A stretch of DNA of 64,000 bases, taken from the NCBI RefSeq assembly GCF_030408035.1, contig NZ_JASDCF010000016.1, positions 1-64,000 on the forward strand, read 5' to 3'. Source of the DNA: Psychrobacter sp. APC 3426 (GTDB taxonomy: Bacteria; Pseudomonadota; Gammaproteobacteria; Pseudomonadales; Moraxellaceae). The notes beneath the pieces are model-generated. The model was given only the letters and a program-made list of their open reading frames with translations. It searched no databases and had not been told where the DNA came from. Below are positions 35,855 through 44,662 of the stretch, one piece after another (position 1 is the first letter of the stretch; every line of letters begins with the position of its first letter). The translations under genes and the position numbers were made by a program.

Positions 35855-36652
35855 TTATAACTCTCCTGAAAACTGATAACGATTCCCTGCATGCCACATC
35901 TTCACAAAGGTCAATACTTCTCCTGCCGAATAAGTCTGGCGGCGCAGTACTAACGTCGGTGACTGCGGTGCAATCTGTAGCGCCTCAGCAATCTCATCAG
36001 GTGCTGCTAAGGCGCGAATGGTATAGTTACCACGCTCGAGTGGACTTTCAGCAATCAAGTAGTCGCTGGTATTCACCACGCTAAAATCTTGCTCGATAAA
36101 CTCTGGTACTTTTGTCGCATCTACCCAACGCTCTTCAAATTGTATCGGCTGACCGTCAGCGAAATGAATGACTTTTACTTCATACAAAATAGCCGTCTCA
36201 GTGCTATTAGTAGTGCTATCAGTTTCATTTGCATTAGTAGATACAACCGCTTCATCAATACCAAATTTACGGCGCATCTCATCATCTAACATGCTCGCAG
36301 TAATAGCGCGTTTGCTCAGCACTTGTGCCTGATAGTCACGATTGGCCGATTTTAAGTCTTGAGCAATATTACGCACTTCTACAAAGGTATGATTGAACTG
36401 CTGCTGTGCAACAAACGTCCCTGACCCTTGCCTGCGCTCTAACACCCGCTCCTCACTCAGTTCTTTTAAAGCACGGTTTACTGTCATTCGAGATACTTCA
36501 AACTCTTCTGCCAACGCCATTTCGGTGGAGATAGCTTCGCCCGCCTGCCATTTTCCAGAATGAATATTATCCAATATTGCGTTTTTAATCCGCTGATATG
36601 CTGGGACTGCTTTTGTCATGTCACGTTTCACCTTTGTCATGCTCGTCTTCAA
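35855..36652 (-). CDS. hutC: histidine utilisation repressor (GntR family, HutC)
   Basis: A 265-residue GntR/HutC regulator. A winged helix is found at about 18-85 (YQRIKNAILDNIHSGKWQAGEAISTEMALAEEFEVSRMTVNRALKEL, ending GSGTFVAQ), followed by a UTRA ligand domain. The start could be the ATG of MTKAVPAYQRIKN, 12 codons in. It is divergent from the hut enzymes with a perfect operator palindrome between them. HutC proteins are released from DNA by urocanate. The UTRA domain contains an unusual Asn/Thr/Glu-rich insertion (NANETDSTTNSTET, about residue 140). Confidence 0.9.
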   Translation of the reverse strand: MKTSMTKVKRDMTKAVPAYQRIKNAILDNIHSGKWQAGEAISTEMALAEEFEVSRMTVNRALKELSEERVLERRQGSGTFVAQQQFNHTFVEVRNIAQDLKSANRDYQAQVLSKRAITASMLDDEMRRKFGIDEAVVSTNANETDSTTNSTETAILYEVKVIHFADGQPIQFEERWVDATKVPEFIEQDFSVVNTSDYLIAESPLERGNYTIRALAAPDEIAEALQIAPQSPTLVLRRQTYSAGEVLTFVKMWHAGNRYQFSGEL

Positions 36653-36815
36653 CCGCCGACTGCAACTATACAGGTATGCAGCTGTAAAAGTGCCAACATA
36701 ATATCATGACCATTATCATAATCACCATGAGAACAGCCTATCTAACAAAGCAACTTCATAAATAATTTAACTATTTATAAAAAAATGCTTGCATGAAAAA
36801 ATAATCTTTGATAAT

Positions 36816-36827
36816 TTGTATATACAA
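36816..36827. promoter_or_regulatory. HutC operator
   Basis: ttgtatatacaa is a perfect 12-bp palindrome and identical to the core described for HutC sites (TGTA-TA-TACA) in pseudomonads. It lies between hutC and hutU, 77 bp ahead of the hutU start. Confidence 0.8.
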
Positions 36828-36903
36828 CTTATTCATTATACCCAATAATGCTACTACCAAAATGTCACCAGCAAACTGTATAGATAATCAAAAGGATATG
36901 ATC

Positions 36904-38637
36904 ATGACTACCGACAATGAAATAAGCAACAATGGCACCAACAACAGTAATGAATTTACGCGTCGTGATGAGAGTCGCAACATTGCTGCGCCGACTGGCA
37001 GTAAGCTCAATTGCAAAAGCTGGCTGACCGAAGCGCCTTATCGCATGCTGCAAAACAACCTACACCCTGATGTGGCCGAAAACCCAAAAAGCTTGGTTGT
37101 GTATGGCGGTATCGGACGTGCAGCCCGTAACTGGGAAAGCTATGATCAAATCCTAGCGTCACTCAAAGAATTAGAAGACGATGAGACCTTATTGGTGCAA
37201 TCAGGCAAACCGGTTGGCGTCTTTCAGACTCACGAAAATGCGCCGCGTGTATTGATTGCCAACTCCAACCTTGTGCCCCGCTGGGCGACGTGGGAGCATT
37301 TCAACGAGCTCGATCGCAAAGACCTATTTATGTATGGTCAAATGACTGCCGGTAGCTGGATTTATATCGGCACTCAAGGTATTGTCCAAGGCACTTATGA
37401 GACTTTTGTAGAAGCAGGTCGCCAGCATTATGACGGCAGCTGGGCAGGACGTTGGATTTTGACCGCTGGTCTTGGTGGTATGGGCGGCGCACAGCCATTA
37501 GCCGCGACCTTTGCGGGCGCGACTTCTTTAAACATCGAGTGCCAACAGTCTAGTATTGATTTCCGTTTGCGTACTGGTTACGTCGATAAGCAAGCCGACA
37601 ATCTTGACCATGCTTATGAGCTGATTAAGCAGCATACGGATGCGGGTGAAGCCGTCTCTATCGCACTACTTGGTAATGCAGCGGATATCTTGCCTGAGAT
37701 GGTCAAGCGTGCCAATGCAGGCGAGATAAAACCTGACTTGGTAACTGATCAAACCTCCGCTCACGACTTAATCAATGGCTATCTGCCAAGTGGCTGGACA
37801 GTTGAAGAATGGAAAGCGGCACAAGAAAATCCGGACCAACATGCCGCCTTAACCAAAGATGCCGCCGCGTCTTGTGCAATACACGTACAGGCCATGCTAG
37901 ATCTACAAGAAATGGGTATCCCAACGACTGATTATGGTAATAACATTCGTCAAGTTGCCTTTGATGAAGGGGTAAAAAACGCCTTTAATTTCCCAGGTTT
38001 TGTTCCTGCTTATATACGTCCACTGTTTTGCCAAGGTAAAGGTCCATTCCGCTGGGTCGCATTATCAGGTGATCCAGAAGATATATACAAAACCGATCAA
38101 AAAATTAAAGAGTTGTTCCCTGAAAATCAGCATATTCATCGCTGGCTAGACATGGCTAAAGAACGCATTCAGTTTCAAGGCTTGCCAGCGCGTATCTGCT
38201 GGTTAGGTCTTGGTGAACGTGATAAAGCAGGCTTGGCATTTAACGAAATGGTTAAAAGTGGTGAGTTAAAAGGTCCTATCGTTATCGGTCGTGACCATTT
38301 AGATACTGGCTCTGTTGCCAGCCCAAACCGCGAAACAGAAAGTATGAAAGATGGCTCAGACGCTGTATCTGACTGGGCATTATTAAATGGCATGCTCAAT
38401 GTCGCAGGCGGCGCCACTTGGGTGTCATTGCATCATGGCGGCGGCGTGGGTATGGGCTACTCGCAGCACTCTGGCATGGTCATCGTCGCTGATGGCACAG
38501 ATGCCGCTGCCAAGCGCTTAGCAAGAGTACTGGTCAATGATTGCGGCTCAGGGGTTATGCGTCATGCGGATGCAGGCTATGAGCTGGCCATTAAAACAGC
38601 CAAAGAATATGGCTTAAATCTACCGATGATTAAATAG
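36904..38637 (+). CDS. hutU: urocanate hydratase
   Basis: A 577-residue enzyme for the second step of histidine degradation (urocanate to imidazolone propionate, NAD-dependent). Characteristic blocks are [44 protein letters not shown] (the NAD loop), the active-site Cys region [21 protein letters not shown], and [24 protein letters not shown] chose the ATG at 36904 with AAGGA ten bases upstream; the longer frame from 36808 overlaps the operator. The first 25 residues are Asn/Thr-rich, longer than the usual start. Confidence 0.94.
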   Translation: MTTDNEISNNGTNNSNEFTRRDESRNIAAPTGSKLNCKSWLTEAPYRMLQNNLHPDVAENPKSLVVYGGIGRAARNWESYDQILASLKELEDDETLLVQSGKPVGVFQTHENAPRVLIANSNLVPRWATWEHFNELDRKDLFMYGQMTAGSWIYIGTQGIVQGTYETFVEAGRQHYDGSWAGRWILTAGLGGMGGAQPLAATFAGATSLNIECQQSSIDFRLRTGYVDKQADNLDHAYELIKQHTDAGEAVSIALLGNAADILPEMVKRANAGEIKPDLVTDQTSAHDLINGYLPSGWTVEEWKAAQENPDQHAALTKDAAASCAIHVQAMLDLQEMGIPTTDYGNNIRQVAFDEGVKNAFNFPGFVPAYIRPLFCQGKGPFRWVALSGDPEDIYKTDQKIKELFPENQHIHRWLDMAKERIQFQGLPARICWLGLGERDKAGLAFNEMVKSGELKGPIVIGRDHLDTGSVASPNRETESMKDGSDAVSDWALLNGMLNVAGGATWVSLHHGGGVGMGYSQHSGMVIVADGTDAAAKRLARVLVNDCGSGVMRHADAGYELAIKTAKEYGLNLPMIK

Positions 38638-38704
38638 CTTGCCCTTGTCCTTATATGCCCAAATGATATAAGGACATCATCAACACTTTATCAAGGACGA
38701 TAAT

Positions 38705-40096
38705 ATGTCTGAACGTGATATTTTGCCCCCAGGCAGCTCCGTGCCTAGAACGCCTCTAGACAGTCCAGCACCTGCTAGCCCGCCGCCTGAAAAGCTGCTG
38801 TCCAAACCTGTAGCGCTAATACAGCTAATCATATTTAGTGCTATTGGTCTGGTGATGTTCTTTGTGCCCTTCACTATTGGTGAAAAGAGCACCATTTTAT
38901 TTGATCACGGGGCAACTTATCTAGTCACTCAGCAGCACACCCTTGCGGTGTTTTTACTGTTTTTACTGATGATTTATGGCGTTAGCAAACCCATTTACGA
39001 TGGTTCATGGCGTAAAAATATTACCAATACGATATTAACCGCCTTTAAGATTATTGGGCTGGTACTCGCCATCATGTATATCACTGATATGGCGCCTGCT
39101 ATCATCATGGAAAAGGACATGTTGCCGTTTTTGTTTGAAAAACTGGCATTACCAGTCGGCATGATTGTCCCTATTGGCGCATTAATCCTCGCTTTTTTGC
39201 TCGGTTTTGGCTTGCTGGAGATGTTTGGGGTGCTCATGCAGCCTATTATGAAGCCGATTTGGAAAACGCCCGGCTCATCAGCGATTGATGCCGTTGCGTC
39301 CTTTGTTGGCAGTTACTCTATTGGGCTGCTCATTACCAACCGGGTCTATTTGCAAAATCAATATTCGGTTCGTGAAGCCATCATTATTGCAACTGGTTTT
39401 TCTACGGTGTCGGCGGCCTTTATGGTCATCGTTGCCAAAACGCTCGGTTTAATGGAGTTTTGGAATCTGTTTTTTTGGTCGACACTGATTATTACCTTTA
39501 TTGTCACTGCCATTACCGCACGTATTCCGCCTATCCGGGGTTTTGATGATAGCGTCGAGCGTCCAAACTTGGAAAACCAACAAGGCAATCGCTTAGCAGC
39601 AGCTTATCATTTGGGACTGGCTACTTCGCGCCGTGCGACTGACCTCAAACAAATTATGTGGTCGAACTTTCGAGATGGCCTGACGATGGCAGCCGCGATT
39701 GTGCCTTCTATTATCGCGGTAGGGTTGACAGGCCTTTTACTAGCCAAATATACGCCAGTCTTTGATGCGCTAGGTTTGCTCTTGTATCCATTCACTTGGG
39801 TAACCGGTATGCCCGAGCCACTAATTGCTGCCAAAGGTATGTCAGCGGGATTGGCTGAGATGTTCTTGCCTGCACTCCTGCTAACGGAAGCTGAGGTCTT
39901 GACCCGTTATGTGGCAGGCGTAGTTTCGATTAGTAGCGTACTGTTCTTTTCAGCGATGATTCCTTGTGTATTGGCAACTGAGATACCGCTGTCAGTACCT
40001 AAGATGGTCATTATTTGGTTTGAGCGAGTGGTGCTTAGCATTCTAATCGCTGCACCTTTTGGACATTTAGCGATATATTTGGGCTGGATTAGTTAG
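38705..40096 (+). CDS. YjiH-family (nucleoside-recognition/Gate domain) membrane protein of the hut cluster
   Basis: A 463-residue membrane protein with about 10-11 helices. A Pro-rich cytoplasmic start (PGSSVPRTPLDSPAPASPPP) precedes the membrane part. Gate-domain-like elements are the segments GSYSIGLLITNRVYLQNQYSVREA and WSNFRDGLTMAAAIVPSIIAVG. YjiH-type proteins commonly sit in hut operons; a role in histidine or urocanate transport has been suggested by such context but is not proven. No classical HutT permease is present in this cluster, which makes a transport role for this protein attractive. RBS AAGGA is well placed. Confidence 0.8.
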   Translation: MSERDILPPGSSVPRTPLDSPAPASPPPEKLLSKPVALIQLIIFSAIGLVMFFVPFTIGEKSTILFDHGATYLVTQQHTLAVFLLFLLMIYGVSKPIYDGSWRKNITNTILTAFKIIGLVLAIMYITDMAPAIIMEKDMLPFLFEKLALPVGMIVPIGALILAFLLGFGLLEMFGVLMQPIMKPIWKTPGSSAIDAVASFVGSYSIGLLITNRVYLQNQYSVREAIIIATGFSTVSAAFMVIVAKTLGLMEFWNLFFWSTLIITFIVTAITARIPPIRGFDDSVERPNLENQQGNRLAAAYHLGLATSRRATDLKQIMWSNFRDGLTMAAAIVPSIIAVGLTGLLLAKYTPVFDALGLLLYPFTWVTGMPEPLIAAKGMSAGLAEMFLPALLLTEAEVLTRYVAGVVSISSVLFFSAMIPCVLATEIPLSVPKMVIIWFERVVLSILIAAPFGHLAIYLGWIS

Positions 40097-40181
40097 ACCG
40101 ACTGAAACAAGCGGGATTAGTTAAAGAAATTTAGACAACATAGCCTTTAGCTGTTTATAAACAACAACGCATAAACTAAAA

Positions 40182-40191
40182 TGTATAGACA
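40182..40191. promoter_or_regulatory. second HutC-like site, upstream of hutH
   Basis: tgtatagaca differs by one base from the 10-bp core tgtatataca of the site at 36816. It lies 46 bp before the hutH start in a 140-bp gap, so hutH-hutG-hutI may have their own HutC-controlled promoter. Confidence 0.5.
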
Positions 40192-40236
40192 ACAAAAAAT
40201 ACAATTAATATAACTCATAAAATTAGGATGAATCGC

Positions 40237-41799
40237 ATGACTGATATCAAAAAACTAACACTACACCCACGCCAATTAAGCTTTGAGATGTTGCGCGATA
40301 TTTATGAGCAACCTGTCATATTGACGTTACCTGACAGTGCTTATGAGGCGATAGATGCCTCGCATGAAGATGTACGTACCATTATTGCGCGTGATAAAAG
40401 CGCTTATGGTATCAATACCGGTTTTGGCCTATTAGCAAAGACCCGTATCAGTGACGATCAACTTGAGCTACTGCAGCGTAACCTTATCGTTTCTCACTCG
40501 GTGGGTACGGGTGAGGCCCTACCAGACAACGTGGTCAGGCTAATTATGGTGATGAAAGTTGCCAGTTTAGCGCAAGGCGTCTCTGGCGTCCGCCGCGCTG
40601 TGGTCGATAGCTTACTTGGCTTAATTAATAATCAAATTACGCCAAATATTCCGGCCAAAGGCTCCGTTGGGGCCTCTGGTGACTTAGCACCTTTATCGCA
40701 TATGACGCTGGCCATGATGGGCGAAGGCGATGTCTATGTTGACGGCAAAAAAGTACCCGCTGCTGAGGCATTAGCGCAGCATGGTCTTGAGCCCATTACC
40801 CTAGCAGCCAAAGAAGGTCTTGCCCTTATCAATGGTACGCAGGTCTCAACGGCACTGGCATTACGGGGTTATTTTTTAGCACGAGATTTACTTGAGACAG
40901 CCACCATCGTCGGCTCTATGTCTATCGATGCTGCCAAAGGCTCGGATGCCCCATTTGACGCACGTATACATGAAGTACGTGGTCATCATGGTCAAATCGA
41001 AATCGCCAAAGCGCATCGTCAGCTGATTAAAGGCAGTGCTATCCGCGCCTCCCATGATGGCGAGCAAGACGATAGAGTACAAGACCCTTATTGCTTACGT
41101 TGCCAGCCACAAGTCATGGGTGCTTGCCTTGATATCATCAACCAAGCAGGCAAGACTTTATTAATTGAATCTAATGCGGTGACCGATAATCCGCTGATTT
41201 TCACTAACGATGATGGCCCAATGGCTATCTCAGGTGGTAACTTCCATGCTGAGCCAGTTGCTTTTGCTGCAGATATTTTAGCATTGGCAATAGCCGAGAT
41301 TGGCTCTATGTCTGAGCGCCGTGTGGCTTTATTGATTGATGCAACCTTGTCAGGTGGCCTACCGCCATTCTTGGTGGATAATGCGGGGGTGAATTCAGGC
41401 TTTATGATTGCCCATGTGACCGCAGCGGCGCTAGCTTCAGAGAACAAGTCTATCGCCCATCCTGGCAGCGTTGATAGCATTCCAACTTCTGCCAATCAAG
41501 AAGACCACGTATCGATGGCAACCTATTGTGCGCGCCGCCTATATGAGATGGCGCAAAATACCGCTACCATCGTTGGTATTGAGCTATTGGCTGCTGGTCA
41601 AGGTATCGACTTCCATCGTGGACTAGATACCTCAGAGCCGTTACAGACAGCGCATCAGAAACTACGCGAGCAAGTAACTTTTTATGATAAAGATCGCTAC
41701 CTAGCCCCTGATATTGAAGCCGCAAAGCAACTGGTATTAGATGGCACGCTCACCGAATATTGGCAGTCACTGCGTAGTGATTGGTATGAGTCTAAATAA
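40237..41799 (+). CDS. hutH: histidine ammonia-lyase
   Basis: A 520-residue lyase that converts histidine to urocanate. The MIO-forming Ala-Ser-Gly is in [14 protein letters not shown], with the catalytic Tyr in [13 protein letters not shown]. Other family blocks are [16 protein letters not shown] and [16 protein letters not shown]. The ATG at 40237 has AGGA eight bases upstream; the frame's ATG at 40228 is too close to that site. It precedes hutG by 34 bp. Confidence 0.95.
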   Translation: MTDIKKLTLHPRQLSFEMLRDIYEQPVILTLPDSAYEAIDASHEDVRTIIARDKSAYGINTGFGLLAKTRISDDQLELLQRNLIVSHSVGTGEALPDNVVRLIMVMKVASLAQGVSGVRRAVVDSLLGLINNQITPNIPAKGSVGASGDLAPLSHMTLAMMGEGDVYVDGKKVPAAEALAQHGLEPITLAAKEGLALINGTQVSTALALRGYFLARDLLETATIVGSMSIDAAKGSDAPFDARIHEVRGHHGQIEIAKAHRQLIKGSAIRASHDGEQDDRVQDPYCLRCQPQVMGACLDIINQAGKTLLIESNAVTDNPLIFTNDDGPMAISGGNFHAEPVAFAADILALAIAEIGSMSERRVALLIDATLSGGLPPFLVDNAGVNSGFMIAHVTAAALASENKSIAHPGSVDSIPTSANQEDHVSMATYCARRLYEMAQNTATIVGIELLAAGQGIDFHRGLDTSEPLQTAHQKLREQVTFYDKDRYLAPDIEAAKQLVLDGTLTEYWQSLRSDWYESK

Positions 41800-41833
41800 A
41801 AGGTATCACTCTAAATACAAAAGGAGATTGGCG

Positions 41834-42970
41834 ATGAGCATATCAAAGTCTGGGACTGGCACAACCGTAAGCCACACCGCAGCTGATATGAGTCGGTGGA
41901 CAGGACGTGCAGAGCCGTTTGAGTCTGCGCGCGCCCGCTACTGGTATCAAATAGCGCAGCCTTATGCCTTTGATAGCACCAGTCAGCGCATTGGACTGGT
42001 CGGGTTCGCTTGTGACCAAGGTGTCAGACGTAATCAAGGACGCGTGGGTGCACGAGCTGCGCCGCCCTTGATTCGCCAAGCACTTGCGGCGCTGCCAGTC
42101 ATCGCTGAGTTACAACAACGCTATGAGGGTCAACTGCCAACTCTACTAGGTGATGCTGGTGATATCCATTGTCATGATAATGATGATTTTGCCGAGCGCA
42201 CTCTTGAAAAAGCCCAAGTAAAATATGCCGATAAGATAAGTGATATTATTCAGCGAGGCGGGCTGCCCATTGGACTTGGTGGTGGTCATGCCATCGCTTA
42301 CGGCAGTTTTTTAGGATTATGGCAGGCGCTGTCATCAGAAACCGATCAGCCCACTAATGACGTTAACAATATCGAAAGTAATGTTGAAAATGATGTCAAA
42401 AATAATGTTGAAATCCATGTTGAAAGCCATGCAAGCACAATGCCTAGCATCGGGGTGATTAACTTTGATGCGCATCTAGATATTCGCCAATCTGATGTCG
42501 CCACGTCTGGTACGCCATTTCGCCAGATTGCCGAGCACCTTGATGAACAGGGTCAGCCATTTCACTATTGCTGTATCGGCGTCAGTCGGTTTTCCAATAC
42601 TGCCGCGCTCTTCGACCGTGCTGAGCAGTTAGGTGTTCATATCATCAGTGACGAAGATTGCACCAATAAGAAATGGAAAAAAATTGCGGCTCAAATAGAA
42701 GTATTTATTAACGACGTTGATGTAGTCTATTTAACCATTGATATGGACTGCTTGCCATCGAGCGTCGTTCCTGGTGTCAGTGCACCAGCAGCTTATGGTA
42801 TTGAGCTGAGCTTCGTTGAGCGCGCGGTCAAACTTATCATGGCGTCAAACAAAGTAAAGATGGCTGATATCGCCGAGATTAACCCGACCTTTGATGTTGA
42901 TTCGCGCAGCTGTAAAGTCGCGGCTCGCCTCTTAGCGACTATTATCGAGCAGCATCTACTATTAACATAG
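41834..42970 (+). CDS. hutG: formimidoylglutamase (arginase superfamily)
   Basis: A 378-residue metalloenzyme splitting formimidoylglutamate to glutamate and formamide. Metal-ligand motifs of the arginase fold are visible: GLGGGHAIAYG (His), NFDAHLDIR (Asp, His, Asp) and TIDMDCLPSSVVPG (Asp, Asp-equivalent Cys variant). The ATG at 41834 has AGGAG in front; the longer frame starting at 41741 would overlap hutH. Residues about 175-205 form an Asn/Glu/Val-rich repeat insertion (SNVENDVKNNVEIHVES) between the first and second metal loops, not usual for the family. Confidence 0.9.
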   Translation: MSISKSGTGTTVSHTAADMSRWTGRAEPFESARARYWYQIAQPYAFDSTSQRIGLVGFACDQGVRRNQGRVGARAAPPLIRQALAALPVIAELQQRYEGQLPTLLGDAGDIHCHDNDDFAERTLEKAQVKYADKISDIIQRGGLPIGLGGGHAIAYGSFLGLWQALSSETDQPTNDVNNIESNVENDVKNNVEIHVESHASTMPSIGVINFDAHLDIRQSDVATSGTPFRQIAEHLDEQGQPFHYCCIGVSRFSNTAALFDRAEQLGVHIISDEDCTNKKWKKIAAQIEVFINDVDVVYLTIDMDCLPSSVVPGVSAPAAYGIELSFVERAVKLIMASNKVKMADIAEINPTFDVDSRSCKVAARLLATIIEQHLLLT

Positions 42971-42976
42971 ACGAAA

Positions 42977-43120
42977 TACAGTCAGTTCATTATAAATAAG
43001 TTACAGTGCTACTAGAGTACATTTTCCGCAGCCTCTGTCTGCGTAGGCACAGCAAGCAAGGAAAATTTACTCTAGTAGCACATTATAATAGTTATAACGC
43101 TATTATTTGAACTGACTGTA
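42977..43120. repeat. long palindromic element, copy 1 (conserved loop type)
   Basis: The outer 13-bp arms tacagtcagttca (42977-42989) and 43108-43120 are perfectly complementary. Inner 22-bp arms (43006-43027 / 43060-43081) pair with one mismatch. The 32-nt loop (43028-43059) contains ctgcgtaggcacagcaagca, which is also found, reversed, in copy 2 at 47059-47195. Stems differ wholly between the copies. It lies between hutG and hutI. Confidence 0.85.
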
Positions 43121-43171
43121 GCTTCTTACTCAAAATTGCTAGCTCTAAACTAAAATAAGCAGGAGCACATT

Positions 43172-44518
43172 ATGACTAATACAATAAATTCTACAGATCA
43201 AATGCCTATAAACGATTCCACTCTGACATCGTTTGACTACATCATTATCAATGCCAATCTTGCCACCTTTTCAGAGCAATACGGGTTTGATATTTATCGC
43301 GACAACCAAAGCGCCAATCAAAGCGCCAATCAAAGCAATGATCAAAATAAAAGCACCCCTTATGGTCAATTAGAAAATGCCGCTATCGGTATCAAAGACG
43401 GCAAAATTGCATGGGTTGGTACGCATGAGCAAATCAAGCCGCATCTTACTCATTATAAAAGAGATCAAATCAAAGACGTTGATGGCAACTGGGTCACGCC
43501 TGGACTCATCGATTGTCATACCCATATCGTTTATGGCGGTAACCGCAGCAATGAGTTCGAAGCACGATTGCAAGGTGCCAGTTATCAAGATATCGCGGCA
43601 CAAGGTGGCGGCATTGTCTCAACCGTTAGCGCCACCCGCGCAGCGAATGAGGAAGAATTGTTTGCACAAAGTGAAAAACGTCTGCTCGCGCTCATAAAAG
43701 AAGGCGTGACCAGTATTGAAATCAAATCTGGCTATGGGCTGGACTTAGAAACTGAGCGAAAAATGCTAAAAGTCGCCCGAGCGCTCGGTGATAAACACAA
43801 CATTCATGTTAGCACCACTTATCTAGCCGCCCATGCGCTACCGCCAGAGTATAAAGACAATGCCGATGCGTATATCGAGCAAGTTTGTCAGTGGTTGCCA
43901 ATCTTGCATAGCGAGGGCTTGGTCGATGCGGTCGATGGATTTTGTGAAAACATCGCTTTTACTGCTGCGCAAATCAAGCGCGTCTTTGAAGTCGCTCGTT
44001 CATTAGACTTACCAGTTAAGTTGCATTCTGAGCAGTTATCAAACATAGGCGCTAGTGCTTTGGTAGCAGAATACCAAGGACTATCAAGCGACCATCTTGA
44101 ACATTTAGTAGAAGACGATATTAAAAAAATGGCCGCAAGCAACACGGTAGCCGTGCTATTGCCAGGTGCTTTTTATACGCTACGTGATACTAAGCTGCCA
44201 CCGATAGAAGCATTGCGTAAACACCAAGTTCCGATTGCCGTTTCAACAGATTGCAACCCCGGCACTTCGCCATTGACGTCGCTGTTATTAGCGATGAATA
44301 TGGGCTGTACCCTATTTTATCTCACTACTGAAGAAGTATTGGCAGGGACGACTGTTCATGCGGCACAAGCGTTAGGTCTAGCCAACAAAGGTAAAATAGA
44401 AGTGGGTTACGATGCTGATTTAGCATTATGGGACATCGCCCGCCCTGCTGACCTAGCTTATCAAATGGGGTTAAATCCTATTGCAGGTATTATGGTTCAA
44501 GGTCAGTGGCATACCTAA
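43172..44518 (+). CDS. hutI: imidazolonepropionase
   Basis: A 448-residue amidohydrolase that opens imidazolone propionate to formimidoylglutamate. The family landmarks are [29 protein letters not shown] (metal-binding HxH), [35 protein letters not shown] and [24 protein letters not shown] low-complexity insertion ([17 protein letters not shown], near residue 45) is the only odd part. It resembles the polar insert in hutG. RBS AGGAG is well placed. It is last in the hut operon, separated from hutG by the palindromic element. Confidence 0.94.
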   Translation: MTNTINSTDQMPINDSTLTSFDYIIINANLATFSEQYGFDIYRDNQSANQSANQSNDQNKSTPYGQLENAAIGIKDGKIAWVGTHEQIKPHLTHYKRDQIKDVDGNWVTPGLIDCHTHIVYGGNRSNEFEARLQGASYQDIAAQGGGIVSTVSATRAANEEELFAQSEKRLLALIKEGVTSIEIKSGYGLDLETERKMLKVARALGDKHNIHVSTTYLAAHALPPEYKDNADAYIEQVCQWLPILHSEGLVDAVDGFCENIAFTAAQIKRVFEVARSLDLPVKLHSEQLSNIGASALVAEYQGLSSDHLEHLVEDDIKKMAASNTVAVLLPGAFYTLRDTKLPPIEALRKHQVPIAVSTDCNPGTSPLTSLLLAMNMGCTLFYLTTEEVLAGTTVHAAQALGLANKGKIEVGYDADLALWDIARPADLAYQMGLNPIAGIMVQGQWHT

Positions 44519-44575
44519 GCAAAGTAACAACTGAACGCATAACCTATTCTTAAAACCGTCGTTTAAAAATACAAT

Positions 44576-44637
44576 AACCAATATACTTGCATCCTTATTC
44601 TCCATAAACAGAGAAAAGAATATCAAGCATATTGGTT
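44576..44637. terminator. bidirectional terminator between hutI and phoX
   Basis: aaccaatat (44576-44584) pairs with atattggtt (44629-44637), extended inward by cttg / caag after one-base bulges, and is followed by a T-run on the plus strand. It serves the convergent hutI and PhoX genes. Confidence 0.65.
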
Positions 44638-44662
44638 TTTTTGTTGAAGATTAAGAAGATTC

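Noticed and set aside
36660..36690. tacag ... ctgta inverted word upstream of hutC as a third HutC operator
   Set aside because: The arms are only five bases and the core differs from TGTATATACA at several positions.
38705..40096. YjiH-family gene as a spore-maturation protein
   Set aside because: The Gate domain is shared with SpmA/B, but the operon is histidine catabolism and the organism is a non-sporing gammaproteobacterium by all other signs.
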